Part shown: piece by piece, positions 27,254-35,044 of the stretch
Numbering within the stretch: the stretch's first letter is position 1
Layout: each line of letters opens with the position of its first letter
Origin: Actinomycetota bacterium
Lineage (GTDB): Bacteria > Actinomycetota > Acidimicrobiia > Acidimicrobiales > MedAcidi-G1
Assembly: GCA_014381945.1 (NCBI GenBank)
Contig: JACNKQ010000027.1
Location: forward strand, 1 to 39,590
Direction of reading: 5' to 3'
DNA length: 39,590 bases
Notes under the pieces: generated by a model
Seen by the model: the letters and a program-made list of their open reading frames with translations, nothing else
Database searches by the model: none
What the model was told of the DNA's origin: nothing
Made by a program: the position numbers and the translations under genes

Positions 27254-28167
27254 GCCCCGACGTCCCGGGCCACCGCCTCCCGGTAGAGGCCGCGGAGCCT
27301 CTGGGTCATCGGACCCGGCACGATGCCGTCGCCGATGTTGCGACCATCGACCTCGGTCACCGGGGTGAGGCCGCCGAACGTGCCCGTCACGAACGCCTCG
27401 TCGGCAGCGTAGACGTCATCGAGCGAATAGGGCTCCTGGTGGGTGCGGATGCCGGCGGCCTCGGCTTCTTCGAGCACGACCTGGCGGGTGATGCCGTTGA
27501 GGTTGTAGACGCCGGTCGAGGTCCAGAGTTCGCCGTCCCGCACGACGAAGAAGTTGGTGGCGTTGCAGGTGGCCACGGCGCCCGTCGGGTCGAGCATGAG
27601 CGCCTCGTCGGCACCGGCCTTCACGGCCTGGATGAGGGCGATGACCTCGTGGAGCTTCGAGTGGCAGTTCAGGCGCTGGTCGAGGATCTCGGGGCCCGGT
27701 CGCCGCACGGATGCAGTGAACAGGGTGATGCCCTCGTCGGCCACCGACGGGTCGGCCACCTTGTGCTCGGCGATGACCACCATGTTGGGTCCGCCGATGA
27801 CGTTCGACGGGTGTTGCGACGGGGTCTTCTTGTCGCCCCGGGTGACCATGAGGCGGACGTGGGCGCCGTCGTGCATGTCGTTGCGGTCGACGGTGGCCTG
27901 CAGGACGGCGGCCACCTCGGCTCGCGACCGGCCGATGTCGAGGTCGATGGCGGAGGCCCCGGCGAACAGGCGGTCGAGGTGCCGGTCGAGGAACGCGAAG
28001 CGGCCGTCGTGGAGGCGGATGCCCTCCCAGATGCCGTCGCCGACGAGGAAGCCGCTGTCGAACACCGAGATCCTCGCCTCGGCCCGGGGGAAGAACTCGT
28101 CGTTGATCCAGATCTGCACCGATGCGTTGCGCTCGTCGGCGAGCGCCTGGTGGGTGCTGCGTGCCAT
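27250..28167 (-). CDS. Class IV aminotransferase (branched-chain aminotransferase-like), altered cofactor residue
   Basis: 305 residues of fold-type IV PLP enzyme: ISVFDSGFLVGDGIWEGIR (33-51), the Schiff-base K171 in CHSKLHEV and TGTFGGLTPVTEVDGR near the C-terminus. The segment that in BCAT/DAAT enzymes carries the Glu contacting the pyridine nitrogen (EGSGEN, or ETNATN in the plant relatives I recall) reads TCNATN here, T200 in place of Glu. The enzyme may still bind PLP but with changed chemistry. It transfers an amino group to or from an unknown 2-oxo or omega substrate. First of three overlapping genes with the sulfotransferase-like and propeller genes, 29 bp after a small membrane-protein gene. 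Confidence 0.88.
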   Translation of the reverse strand: MARSTHQALADERNASVQIWINDEFFPRAEARISVFDSGFLVGDGIWEGIRLHDGRFAFLDRHLDRLFAGASAIDLDIGRSRAEVAAVLQATVDRNDMHDGAHVRLMVTRGDKKTPSQHPSNVIGGPNMVVIAEHKVADPSVADEGITLFTASVRRPGPEILDQRLNCHSKLHEVIALIQAVKAGADEALMLDPTGAVATCNATNFFVVRDGELWTSTGVYNLNGITRQVVLEEAEAAGIRTHQEPYSLDDVYAADEAFVTGTFGGLTPVTEVDGRNIGDGIVPGPMTQRLRGLYREAVARDVGA

Positions 28168-28196
28168 GGCGGGGAACCTACCCAGTGGTCGCAGGG

Positions 28197-28367
28197 TCAG
28201 TCGCTACGGCGTCCGACCAGGAAGACCACGCAGGCGGCGAGGAAGAACAGGGACGACACGACGAACAGTGCATCGCGCTCCCGAACCGCCATGGCCGTGA
28301 ACCCGATGGCGCAGGCGAGGAACAGCCACCAGCTGAGGAGCTCCGTGTCGATGCGCACGGCGGGCAT
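28197..28367 (-). CDS. Small membrane protein, 56 residues, two predicted helices
   Basis: MPAVRIDTELLSWW begins a 56-residue protein with two hydrophobic segments, about 11-27 (LSWWLFLACAIGFTAMA) and 34-51 (LFVVSSLFFLAACVVFLV), joined by VRERDA and ending GRRSD. The positive C-terminal end suggests both termini are cytoplasmic. It fills the gap between the ThDP enzyme and class IV aminotransferase genes on the same strand, which supports it being a real gene. No family recognised. Confidence 0.65.
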   Translation of the reverse strand: MPAVRIDTELLSWWLFLACAIGFTAMAVRERDALFVVSSLFFLAACVVFLVGRRSD

Positions 28368-28405
28368 CCTCGCACGGGTCGCCGCCTTGATGGAAGCCGA
28401 CGCCC

Positions 28406-30088
28406 TCAGTCGTCGGTCCGCCGGGCCTGTTCGACGGTCAGTCGGGGGGTGAGCTGGTCGGTGGCGACGACGAGGTGGAGCAGCGCACCGGTCAGCGAGG
28501 CCATGGCCCGCTCGAAGGCCGGGGCGAAGTCTGCGGTCGTCACTACCCGCTCGGCGTGCATGCCGTAGGCGCCGGCGATCGCCACGAAGTCCGGGTTCAC
28601 GAGGTCGGTGCCCACCACCCGACCCGGATGACGCAACTCCTGGTGCATCCGGATCGTGCCGTAGGTCGAGTTGTCGACGACCAGCACGATCGGACGGGCG
28701 TCCTCCTGGAGGCCGGTGCCCAATTCCTGAAGGTTCATCTGGAGGTCACCGTCGCCGGCGAAGCACACGACGGTTCGTTCCGGCTCGACCAGCTTGGCGG
28801 CAACTGCTGCCGGGAGGCCGTAGCCCATCGTCCCGTTCTGCGACGCCAGCAGCCGGGCCCGCTCTCCGTAGAGCAGGAACTTGTTGGGCCACACGCTGAA
28901 GTTGCCCGCACCGTTGGTGACGATGACGTCGCCGGGGAGGCGGTCCCGCAGCCAGGCCATGACTTCGCCCATGTCGAGGTCGCCGAGTTGGGGCGGGCAG
29001 TCGAGCGTGTCGAGGAAGGCGCCACGGCGATCGGCACGCCACGAGGCCCATCGGGAACGACCCTCGAGGTCGACCCCGGCAAGCGCCGCGGCCGTCTCGT
29101 TCGGGCCGGCGTGGACCGTGCGATCGGCGTCGACGACCTTGCCGAACTCTGCATCCGAGGCGTGCACGTGGACGATCGCCTGGCCGTCCGGTCGCTGCAA
29201 CGGTCCGGCGCCGAAGAGCGTGTAGGCGTCCGTCGCCATCTCGCCGAACCGGGCGTTCAGTACGACCACCACGTCAGCCTCGACCAGGGTCTGCCGGACC
29301 ACTGCCGGCATCGCCACCCCCGCCTCACCGACGTAGCGGTCGGCGGTGTTGTCGAACAGGTCGTGGCGGCGGAAGGTGACGACCACGGGGAGGTCATTGC
29401 GTTCGGCGAACGACCGCAGGTCGGCCCGTCCGGCGTCCGTCCAGCCACCCCCTCCGACCAGCAGGACAGGTCGCTCGGCGACTGCGAGGGCGGCGCACAA
29501 TGCAGCCACGTCGGAGCCCGACGGCGCCCGCTCTACGACCTCGACGGGCGGTCCGGGAGCAACGGTCGTAGTCGCCTGCAGAACGTCCTCCGGGAGCGAT
29601 ACGACCACAGGGCCCGGCCGGTCCGAGCACGCCACGGTGAATGCCCGATCGACGATCGCCGGCATCTCGTCGGCCGACTCGACCTCGACGACCCACTTGG
29701 CGAGGTCATCGAAGAACGAGCGGTACTCGATCTCCTGAAAGGCCTCGAGGCCGCGGTGCTCCAGGCCGACCTGCCCGACGAAGAGCAGCATCGGCGTCGA
29801 ATCCTGTCGTGCCGTGTGGACGCCTATCGAGGCATTGGTGGCGCCCGGGCCACGGGTGACGAAGCAGACGCCGGGCCGGCCGGTGAGCTTGCCGTAGGCC
29901 TCGGCCATGTATGCGGCGCCGCCCTCCTGCCGACATGCGACGAAGCGCAGCCGATCGGAAACGTCGTAGAGGGCGTCGAGGATTGCGAGGTAGCTCTCGC
30001 CCGGCACCCCGAATGCGGTATCGACCCCCTGGGCGAGCAGGCAGTCGACGAGCAGCCGTCCACCGGTCCTCTCCACGGGCGTTTCCAT
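28406..30088 (-). CDS. Thiamine-diphosphate enzyme, acetolactate synthase/benzoylformate decarboxylase-like
   Basis: 560 residues with the three domains of ThDP decarboxylase/carboligase enzymes: N-terminal Pyr domain with the cofactor-activating E55 in CRQEGGAAYMAEAYG; central domain with VLLVGGGGWTDAG; C-terminal PP domain with NGTMGYGLPAAVAAKL and the ThDP motif GDGDLQMNLQELGTGL...NSTYG. It lacks clear evidence for true acetolactate synthase (no small subunit nearby), so a 2-oxoacid decarboxylase or carboligase role is as likely. ATG 30088 is used, with GAGG nine bases upstream; ATG 30097 is possible. Head of an operon running to 25554; divergent from an SDR gene. Confidence 0.88.
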   Translation of the reverse strand: METPVERTGGRLLVDCLLAQGVDTAFGVPGESYLAILDALYDVSDRLRFVACRQEGGAAYMAEAYGKLTGRPGVCFVTRGPGATNASIGVHTARQDSTPMLLFVGQVGLEHRGLEAFQEIEYRSFFDDLAKWVVEVESADEMPAIVDRAFTVACSDRPGPVVVSLPEDVLQATTTVAPGPPVEVVERAPSGSDVAALCAALAVAERPVLLVGGGGWTDAGRADLRSFAERNDLPVVVTFRRHDLFDNTADRYVGEAGVAMPAVVRQTLVEADVVVVLNARFGEMATDAYTLFGAGPLQRPDGQAIVHVHASDAEFGKVVDADRTVHAGPNETAAALAGVDLEGRSRWASWRADRRGAFLDTLDCPPQLGDLDMGEVMAWLRDRLPGDVIVTNGAGNFSVWPNKFLLYGERARLLASQNGTMGYGLPAAVAAKLVEPERTVVCFAGDGDLQMNLQELGTGLQEDARPIVLVVDNSTYGTIRMHQELRHPGRVVGTDLVNPDFVAIAGAYGMHAERVVTTADFAPAFERAMASLTGALLHLVVATDQLTPRLTVEQARRTDD

Positions 30089-30136
30089 GCCGCGCATCCT
30101 CGCACGGCGCTGCCACCCCAACGAATACCGAAGCGC

Positions 30137-30142
30137 TACCGT
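30137..30142 (+). promoter_or_regulatory. -10 hexamer for the SDR gene
   Basis: TACCGT (context GCTACCGTCC) lies in the 87-bp divergent region. Transcription would begin near 30149, giving a leader of about 27 bases that contains the GGGAG ribosome site at 30165-30169. No good -35. Confidence 0.35.
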
Positions 30143-30175
30143 CCCCGAATCGGATGAACCCCACGGGAGACCCCT

Positions 30176-30919
30176 ATGGACCTCGGAATCTCTGGACGCA
30201 CGGCACTGGTCACCGGTGCATCGACCGGGCTGGGGCTGGCATGTGCCCGGGCACTGGCCGCGGAGGGCGTGCGCGTGGCGCTGGCCTCACGTTCGCCCGA
30301 AAAGCTGGCCGAAGCGGCGGCGACTCTCGAAGGCGACCCGGCCACGCTCACCGTCGACCTGACCGACCCGGCGAGCGTCGACGCCCTGGTCGACGACGCC
30401 ACGGCCGCACTCGGCCACGTCGACATCCTCGTCGCCAACGGCGGCGGCCCACCGCCCGGCACCTTCGCCTCGACCGATGCCGATGCGTATCAGGCGGCAC
30501 TCCAGTTGAACCTGTTGTCGATGGTCGCCCTGACCAAGGCACTTGTGCCATCGATGCAGGAGCGGGGCTGGGGCCGGGTCGTCGCCGTGACGTCGGCGGC
30601 TGTGCGCCAGCCGATGGCCAACCTGATCCTGTCGAACACCGCCCGGTCGGGCCTGACGGCGTTTCTCAAGACCACGGCCCTCGAGGTGGCAGGCGACGGC
30701 GTCGTGGTCAACACGGTGCAGCCCGGCCTCCATGCCACCGACCGGCTCCACCAGCTCTACGACGACCTCGACGAGGTGGCCGAATCGGTGCCCACCCGGC
30801 GCCTCGGTGATCCGGGCGACTTCGGTCGCATCGTGGCGTTCCTGTGTTCGGAGTCGGCCAGGTCGATCATCGGGGCGTCGCTTCCGGTCGACAGCGGAGC
30901 CGTCAAGGGCCTGCAGTAG
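30176..30919 (+). CDS. Short-chain dehydrogenase/reductase, atypical active site
   Basis: 247 residues. The Rossmann motif TGASTGLG (13-20), the NGGG loop (88-91) and the catalytic-type S140 in VAVTSAA are clear. The YxxxK pair is replaced: the aligned stretch reads LSNTARSGL, with S153 for Tyr and R157 for Lys. A recognised FabG-like subgroup has S/N and R here, so this is probably a subfamily trait, with an uncertain catalytic mechanism or a non-catalytic role. The C-terminal end ASLPVDSGAVKGLQ is typical. ATG follows a good GGGAG site. Convergent with xsc across a hairpin. Confidence 0.92.
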   Translation: MDLGISGRTALVTGASTGLGLACARALAAEGVRVALASRSPEKLAEAAATLEGDPATLTVDLTDPASVDALVDDATAALGHVDILVANGGGPPPGTFASTDADAYQAALQLNLLSMVALTKALVPSMQERGWGRVVAVTSAAVRQPMANLILSNTARSGLTAFLKTTALEVAGDGVVVNTVQPGLHATDRLHQLYDDLDEVAESVPTRRLGDPGDFGRIVAFLCSESARSIIGASLPVDSGAVKGLQ

Positions 30920-30920
30920 C

Positions 30921-30938
30921 CGCCCGCAGCAGCGGGCG
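30921..30938. terminator. GC hairpin between convergent SDR and xsc genes
   Basis: CGCCCGC (30921-30927), loop AGCA, GCGGGCG (30932-30938): a perfect 7-bp stem in the 24-bp gap between the two stops. There is no T-tract, which is common for actinobacterial terminators; it could act in both directions. Confidence 0.55.
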
Positions 30939-30943
30939 ACGGC

Positions 30944-32710
30944 TCAGACGTAGTCGCCGTACTGTTCGAGGGTGCGCACCGGGCGGGACAGGGCGTCCTT
31001 ACGGAACGGGTCGCCCAGCTCCTTGGTGCACATGATCTCGATGACCGTGGTCTTGCCGTCGTTCATCTGGGCGTCGATTGCAGCAGCCAGGGCAGGGCCG
31101 ACCTCTTCAAGCTGGTCGACGCGAATGGCCTCGGCTCCCATGGCGGTTGCGATGTCGGCGTAGCTCTCGCCGCCCTCCAGCTCACCGGCGACGAACCGTT
31201 GGCCGTAGAAGTCGACCTGGTTCTTCTTCTCGGCACCCCACTGGCGGTTGTGGAACACGATGGCGGTGACGGGGATGTCGTGGCGCACGGCGGTCATGAC
31301 CTCGACCATGCTCATCGCCCAGGCGCCGTCACCGGCATAGGAGAGGGCGGGGCGGTCGGGGGCGGCGGCCTTTGCGCCGATGATGGTCGGCAGGGCGTAG
31401 CCGCAGTTGCCCCAGCTCATGGCGGCGAAGAAGGAGCGGGGCTCCTCGAAGCGCAGGTAGCTGTTGGCGACCGAGTTGATGTTGCCGATGTCGGTGGACA
31501 CCATGACCCGGGGCGGCATTGCCTTCTCGAGCTCGCGCAGGACCTGGCGGGGGTGCAGCCAGTTGCCCTCCTCGTCGATGGCCTCTTTGATCATGTCGAT
31601 GCTGAAGTCGTCGGTCTCGTGGGTCCAGTCGTCGAGTTCGGCCTCCCAGTCGGCCTTCTCGGCGGCGGTGGCTGTGGCGCGCTCGTCGCGGGTGGCGTCG
31701 CAGGCCAGCGTGCGGTCGGCCAGCCGGGCGGTCAGCGCCCTGGCAGCAGCTCCGGCGTCGCCGCATATGCCGACGGAGACCTTCTTGACGAGGCCGAGCA
31801 TCTTGGCGTCGGCATCGACCTGGATGATCCTGGCGTCGGCGGGCCAGTAGTCCATGTCGTGCTGGGGCAGGGTACCGAACGGGCCCAGCCTGGTGCCGAG
31901 TGCGATCACGACGTCGGCGCGGGCAATGAGCTTCATGGCGGCCTTGGAGCCCTGGTAGCCGAGGGGGCCGCACCACTGCGGGTGGCTGGCCGGGAACGAG
32001 TCGTTGTGGAGGTACGAGTTGACGACCGGGCAGCCGAGGCGCTCGGCCAACTCGATGGCCTCGGCTACGGAGTCGCCCATGACGACGCCTCCGCCGGCGA
32101 GCAGCACGGGGAACTCGGCGGCGGCGAGCAGGTCGGCGGCCTCGTCGAGACTCTGCTCGCCACCGGCGCCGCGCTCTATGCGGATGGGCTCGGGGATCTC
32201 GACGTCGATCTGGCCGTAGAAGCGGTCACGCGGGATGTTGAGCTGGGTGGGGCCCATCTCGAGGATGGCCCGGTCGAAGCAGCGGGCGGTGAGCTCCGCA
32301 ATGCGCTTCTCGTTGACGACGTGTCCCTGGTACTTGGTGAACTCCTCGAACATCGGGAGCTGGTTGGCCTCCTGGAAGCCGCCCAGGCCGATGCCCATGG
32401 TGCCGGTCTCCGGCGTGACGATGACGACGGGGCTGTGGGCCCAGAAGGCGGCGGCGATGGCGGTGACGCAGTTGGAGATGCCGGGGCCGTTCTGGCCGAT
32501 GACGACGCCGTGGCGGCCGCTGACCCTGGCGAATCCGTCTGCCATGTGGGCGGCGCCCTGTTCGTGGACCACGGGCACGAGGCGGATGCCGGCAGGGGTG
32601 AAGATGTCCATGGCGTCCATGAACGCCGATCCCATGATGCCGAAGGCGGTCTCGACACCGTTGGCTACCAGGGTCTCGACGAAGGCCTCGCTGGGGGTCA
32701 TACGGGTCAT
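30944..32710 (-). CDS. xsc: Sulfoacetaldehyde acetyltransferase
   Basis: 588 residues, matching the Xsc family over its full length as I recall it: FGIMGSAFMDAMDIF near residue 23, VVHEQGAAHMADGFARVSG with the ThDP-activating E50, GTMGIGLGGFQEANQLPMFEEFTKYQGHV, and GDGAWAMSMVEVMTAVRHDIP with NRQWGAEKKNQVDFYG for the diphosphate. Xsc cleaves sulfoacetaldehyde with phosphate to acetyl phosphate and sulfite, the common end step of taurine, isethionate and ethanedisulfonate use. ATG 32710 is favoured by TAGGAG six bases upstream over ATG 32701. No phosphotransacetylase or sulfite-handling gene is adjacent; its own promoter lies at 32764-32792. Confidence 0.93.
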   Translation of the reverse strand: MTRMTPSEAFVETLVANGVETAFGIMGSAFMDAMDIFTPAGIRLVPVVHEQGAAHMADGFARVSGRHGVVIGQNGPGISNCVTAIAAAFWAHSPVVIVTPETGTMGIGLGGFQEANQLPMFEEFTKYQGHVVNEKRIAELTARCFDRAILEMGPTQLNIPRDRFYGQIDVEIPEPIRIERGAGGEQSLDEAADLLAAAEFPVLLAGGGVVMGDSVAEAIELAERLGCPVVNSYLHNDSFPASHPQWCGPLGYQGSKAAMKLIARADVVIALGTRLGPFGTLPQHDMDYWPADARIIQVDADAKMLGLVKKVSVGICGDAGAAARALTARLADRTLACDATRDERATATAAEKADWEAELDDWTHETDDFSIDMIKEAIDEEGNWLHPRQVLRELEKAMPPRVMVSTDIGNINSVANSYLRFEEPRSFFAAMSWGNCGYALPTIIGAKAAAPDRPALSYAGDGAWAMSMVEVMTAVRHDIPVTAIVFHNRQWGAEKKNQVDFYGQRFVAGELEGGESYADIATAMGAEAIRVDQLEEVGPALAAAIDAQMNDGKTTVIEIMCTKELGDPFRKDALSRPVRTLEQYGDYV

Positions 32711-32763
32711 CTGTTGCTCCTAGGGAAAGGCGGGCGGGGGGCGGTCATGCGCAGTGGCGTGAG

Positions 32764-32792
32764 AGCCTATAACGCAATCGGAATAGTGTCTA
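32764..32792 (-). promoter_or_regulatory. Consensus-like promoter for xsc
   Basis: Minus strand: -35 TAGACA (32792-32787, five of six), 17-bp spacer, -10 TAGGCT (32769-32764). Transcription would start near 32757, giving a leader of about 47 bases with a strong ribosome site. Confidence 0.6.
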
Positions 32793-32832
32793 GATGAATG
32801 TCCCGGGCAGGGGGCCCGCGCATCCGGATCGC

Positions 32833-33417
32833 TCAGCGAAGGCCGTCGCTGCCCTCGACCTCGTCGACGGTGAACCCGCCGATGCGGTGGTGGGGCCTCG
32901 GTCCGGTCGACATGCCGAGGGCGTAGACGACCTCGTCGGGCCGCGGTCCGTCCGGCACCACCACCGGCACCACGTCGTAGTGGCTGCGCAGGTAGCTGGC
33001 GTGCAGGTACACCAGCGGCAGGTCCAGTTGGCACCCCAGCACGCCGACCTTCTTCGCGGCCGGCACCATTGCCTTCGGATCGCCCAGCGCTGCCCGCAGG
33101 CCCGCCCCACCGGGGGCATGCCAGACGGCGGCCAGCTCGAGTTCGCCGTTCACGCCGGCGATGGCGCCCTTGCCGTAGCCCTCGATCTGCCCACCACCTG
33201 CGGTCAGGGCGTCGCGCAGCTCCTCAGCCATCGAGATCCCGAGGGGGTTGAGCGATTCCATGAACCCGCTCAGGTCGGGTTCGTGCCGGCCGGCGAACGG
33301 GTTGGCCAGCACGGCGGCGATCGTTCCCCGTCGCAGTGGTTCATCGAGGACCGGACCGCCGGCATGGTGGACGCGCTCGAGGGACAACTGGACCTTGCGA
33401 ATGCGGAGGTGGTCCAT
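32833..33417 (-). CDS. Amino acid synthesis family protein (PF06684-like)
   Basis: 194 residues. The pattern DEPLRRGTIAAVLANPFAGRHEPDLS, the GYGKGAIAGVNGELELAAVWHA segment and HYDVVPVVVPDGPRPDEVVYALGMSTGPRPHHRIGG all fit a family named amino acid synthesis protein in databases, whose biochemical role is not settled. The start is ATG 33417 or GTG 33426 (three residues longer). It lies 45 bp after the D-amino-acid-transaminase-like gene and 122 bp before xsc on the same strand. Confidence 0.82.
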   Translation of the reverse strand: MDHLRIRKVQLSLERVHHAGGPVLDEPLRRGTIAAVLANPFAGRHEPDLSGFMESLNPLGISMAEELRDALTAGGGQIEGYGKGAIAGVNGELELAAVWHAPGGAGLRAALGDPKAMVPAAKKVGVLGCQLDLPLVYLHASYLRSHYDVVPVVVPDGPRPDEVVYALGMSTGPRPHHRIGGFTVDEVEGSDGLR

Positions 33418-33462
33418 GCCGTTCACGGATACATGTTGCCACGCTGGGCGTCGTGGTCCATC

Positions 33463-34350
33463 TCAGGCGGTGTGCAACCGCGAGCGGACGATCGACAGGT
33501 AGGTCGCCCGCAGCCGGAGGGTGAGTGGTCCGGGCTCGCCGTCGCCGACCGGCGTCCCGTCGATGGCGACGACCGGCTCGACATAGCTCGAGGCACCGGT
33601 GATCATCGCCTCGTCTGCCGCGAGGGCCTCGGCAAGCGTGTAGGTCCGCTCGCGGGACGGGGCGCCCTCCGCCTCGATGGCCTCGAGCAGTGTGCTCCGG
33701 GTGACACCCGGGAGGATGTCGTTCGACAGGGGGCGGACCAGCACCTCGCCGTCGACCACCGGGAAGAAGCTCACCGATCCGCCCTCGGTGACCGTGCCGT
33801 CGGAGGCGACCAGCAACGCCTCGTCGGCGCCCGCCGCAGCAGCCCCCCACTGTGCCAGCACCTGGCCGAGCAGGTTCGTGGTCTTGATGTCACGGCGGGC
33901 CCAACGCAGGTCGGGCTGTGACCTCATGGTCAGGCCGGTTGGTGCGGCGCCCGCCCCGTCGCCGTGGATCGGTTGGGTGAACCCGAACACGGTCGGAGTC
34001 AGGCCCGGGGCCGGCACGTAATCACGTTCGGCGACGCCACGGGTCACATGTAGGTACAGGAAGCCCTCGTCGACGCCGTTGCGCCGGACCAGTTCTCCCA
34101 GGATTTCGAGAAACCCATGTTCTGTGTGCGGTTCGGGTATCGACACCTCGCCGAGTGACCGCCGCAGGCGAGCCAGGTGCTTTTCGACATCGACTATCCC
34201 TCCGTCGAGGATGCCCATGCCCTCGTAGACGGCGTCGGCGAAGAGCAGGCCCCGGTCCATGATCGGGATGCGGGCCTCATCCTCGGGGACGAACTCGCCG
34301 TTCAGGTAGACGATGCGTGGGTTGCCTGCCCGGTGTTCGCCGTCTGCCAT
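33463..34350 (-). CDS. Class IV aminotransferase, D-amino-acid transaminase-like
   Basis: 295 residues of fold-type IV PLP enzyme: VYLNGEFVPEDEARIPIMDRGLLFADAVYEGM-type opening (14-45), the Schiff-base Lys K156 in RRDIKTTNLLG, where the IKxxN(L/Y)L pattern is that of D-alanine aminotransferase, and E189 in TEGGSVSFFPV, the Glu contacting the pyridine nitrogen. It therefore retains the residue changed in the other class IV enzyme at 27250-28167. It likely transaminates D-amino acids or a related small amine. ATG 34350 is chosen because the conserved region begins there; upstream in-frame codons have no family match. Confidence 0.9.
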   Translation of the reverse strand: MADGEHRAGNPRIVYLNGEFVPEDEARIPIMDRGLLFADAVYEGMGILDGGIVDVEKHLARLRRSLGEVSIPEPHTEHGFLEILGELVRRNGVDEGFLYLHVTRGVAERDYVPAPGLTPTVFGFTQPIHGDGAGAAPTGLTMRSQPDLRWARRDIKTTNLLGQVLAQWGAAAAGADEALLVASDGTVTEGGSVSFFPVVDGEVLVRPLSNDILPGVTRSTLLEAIEAEGAPSRERTYTLAEALAADEAMITGASSYVEPVVAIDGTPVGDGEPGPLTLRLRATYLSIVRSRLHTA

Positions 34351-34360
34351 CGGCGGGACC

Positions 34361-34462
34361 CTAATGCGGTGCGGCAACCGGGTACCCGAGGATCCGGGTG
34401 GCGTCGCCGAGTCGTTCGTCGTAGGCAACGATGCCTTCGAGGTCGTCGCCTAGTTGTGACAA
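34361..34462 (-). pseudogene. Remnant of a PIN-domain toxin C-terminus
   Basis: An in-frame stretch of 33 codons ending at TAG (34361-34363) reads GDDLEGIVAYDERLGDATR then ILGYPVAAPH. This is the ending of many VapC proteins (VTYDxRL...A..LG.PV.AP), with the last metal-ligand Asp in YDERL. The upstream part of a PIN domain is missing and no start codon fits, so this is a truncated relic. It lies 10 bp before the DAAT-like gene. Confidence 0.5.
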
Positions 34463-34478
34463 CCGGGGACGTTGTCCC
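34453..34478. promoter_or_regulatory. Two adjacent short inverted repeats upstream of the carbonic anhydrase gene
   Basis: GTTGTGACAAC (34453-34463) is an 11-bp palindrome, and GGGAC-GTT-GTCCC (34466-34478) follows 3 bp later. They lie 51-76 bp before the ATG at 34529. A regulatory role is possible; in GC-rich DNA the second may be chance. Confidence 0.3.
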
Positions 34479-34528
34479 TGGAGGGATGGGGTGGTTGGGA
34501 TTCACCTTCCCTGCCTCCAGCATGGGTC

Positions 34529-35005
34529 ATGTCCGAACTCCGCCGGTTGGTCGACGCCAACCGCGAGTACGTCGACGACCACCTCGGGATCGCCGATGCC
34601 GAGCCCAGGCGCCACCTTGCCGTCGTAACCTGCATGGACGCCCGGATCGACGTGTTCGCCGCCCTCGGCCTCGAACTCGGCGACGCCCATGTGATCCGCA
34701 ACGCCGGCGGCCGGGTCACCGACGATGTCCTGCGCAGCCTTGCGCTTTCGAGCCATGCCCTCGGCGTCGACTCGGTGGTCGTGATGCAGCACACCCGCTG
34801 TGGCCTGGCCGGCGTTTCGAACGCCGAACTCGAGGAGGTCACGGGCTCGGGCATCGACTTCTTCTGCATCGACGACCACGTCGAGACGTTGCGGACGGAC
34901 CTGCAGAAGATCCGCGACACGCCGTACCTGTCGGTCCTCTCCGAAGTGGCGGGATTCGTCCACGACATCGACCCCGGCCACATCACCGAGATCGTGGAGG
35001 CCTGA
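34529..35005 (+). CDS. Beta-class carbonic anhydrase
   Basis: 158 residues, close in size and pattern to the short mycobacterial beta-carbonic anhydrase Rv1284. Zinc ligands C35 (VTCMDARID), H88 and C91 (QHTRCG) are present, and D37-R39 form the catalytic dyad. HVIRNAGGRVTDDVLRSLA is also conserved. It interconverts CO2 and bicarbonate. It is the only plus-strand gene between minus-strand operons and stands alone; ATG 34529 was taken because upstream in-frame codons add no conserved sequence. Confidence 0.93.
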   Translation: MSELRRLVDANREYVDDHLGIADAEPRRHLAVVTCMDARIDVFAALGLELGDAHVIRNAGGRVTDDVLRSLALSSHALGVDSVVVMQHTRCGLAGVSNAELEEVTGSGIDFFCIDDHVETLRTDLQKIRDTPYLSVLSEVAGFVHDIDPGHITEIVEA

Positions 35006-35044
35006 CCCGCCGCGGGCGAACCTCGCGACCGACTCGGCAGGCCC

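Noticed and set aside
30944-32710. Acetolactate synthase annotation for the ThDP enzyme
   Set aside because: The GIMGSAFMDAMDIF and GLGGFQEANQLPMFEEFTKYQGH segments are Xsc-specific as recalled.
31199-32797. Long plus-strand open frame opposite xsc
   Set aside because: Antisense shadow; Xsc matches its family over its full length in the other strand.
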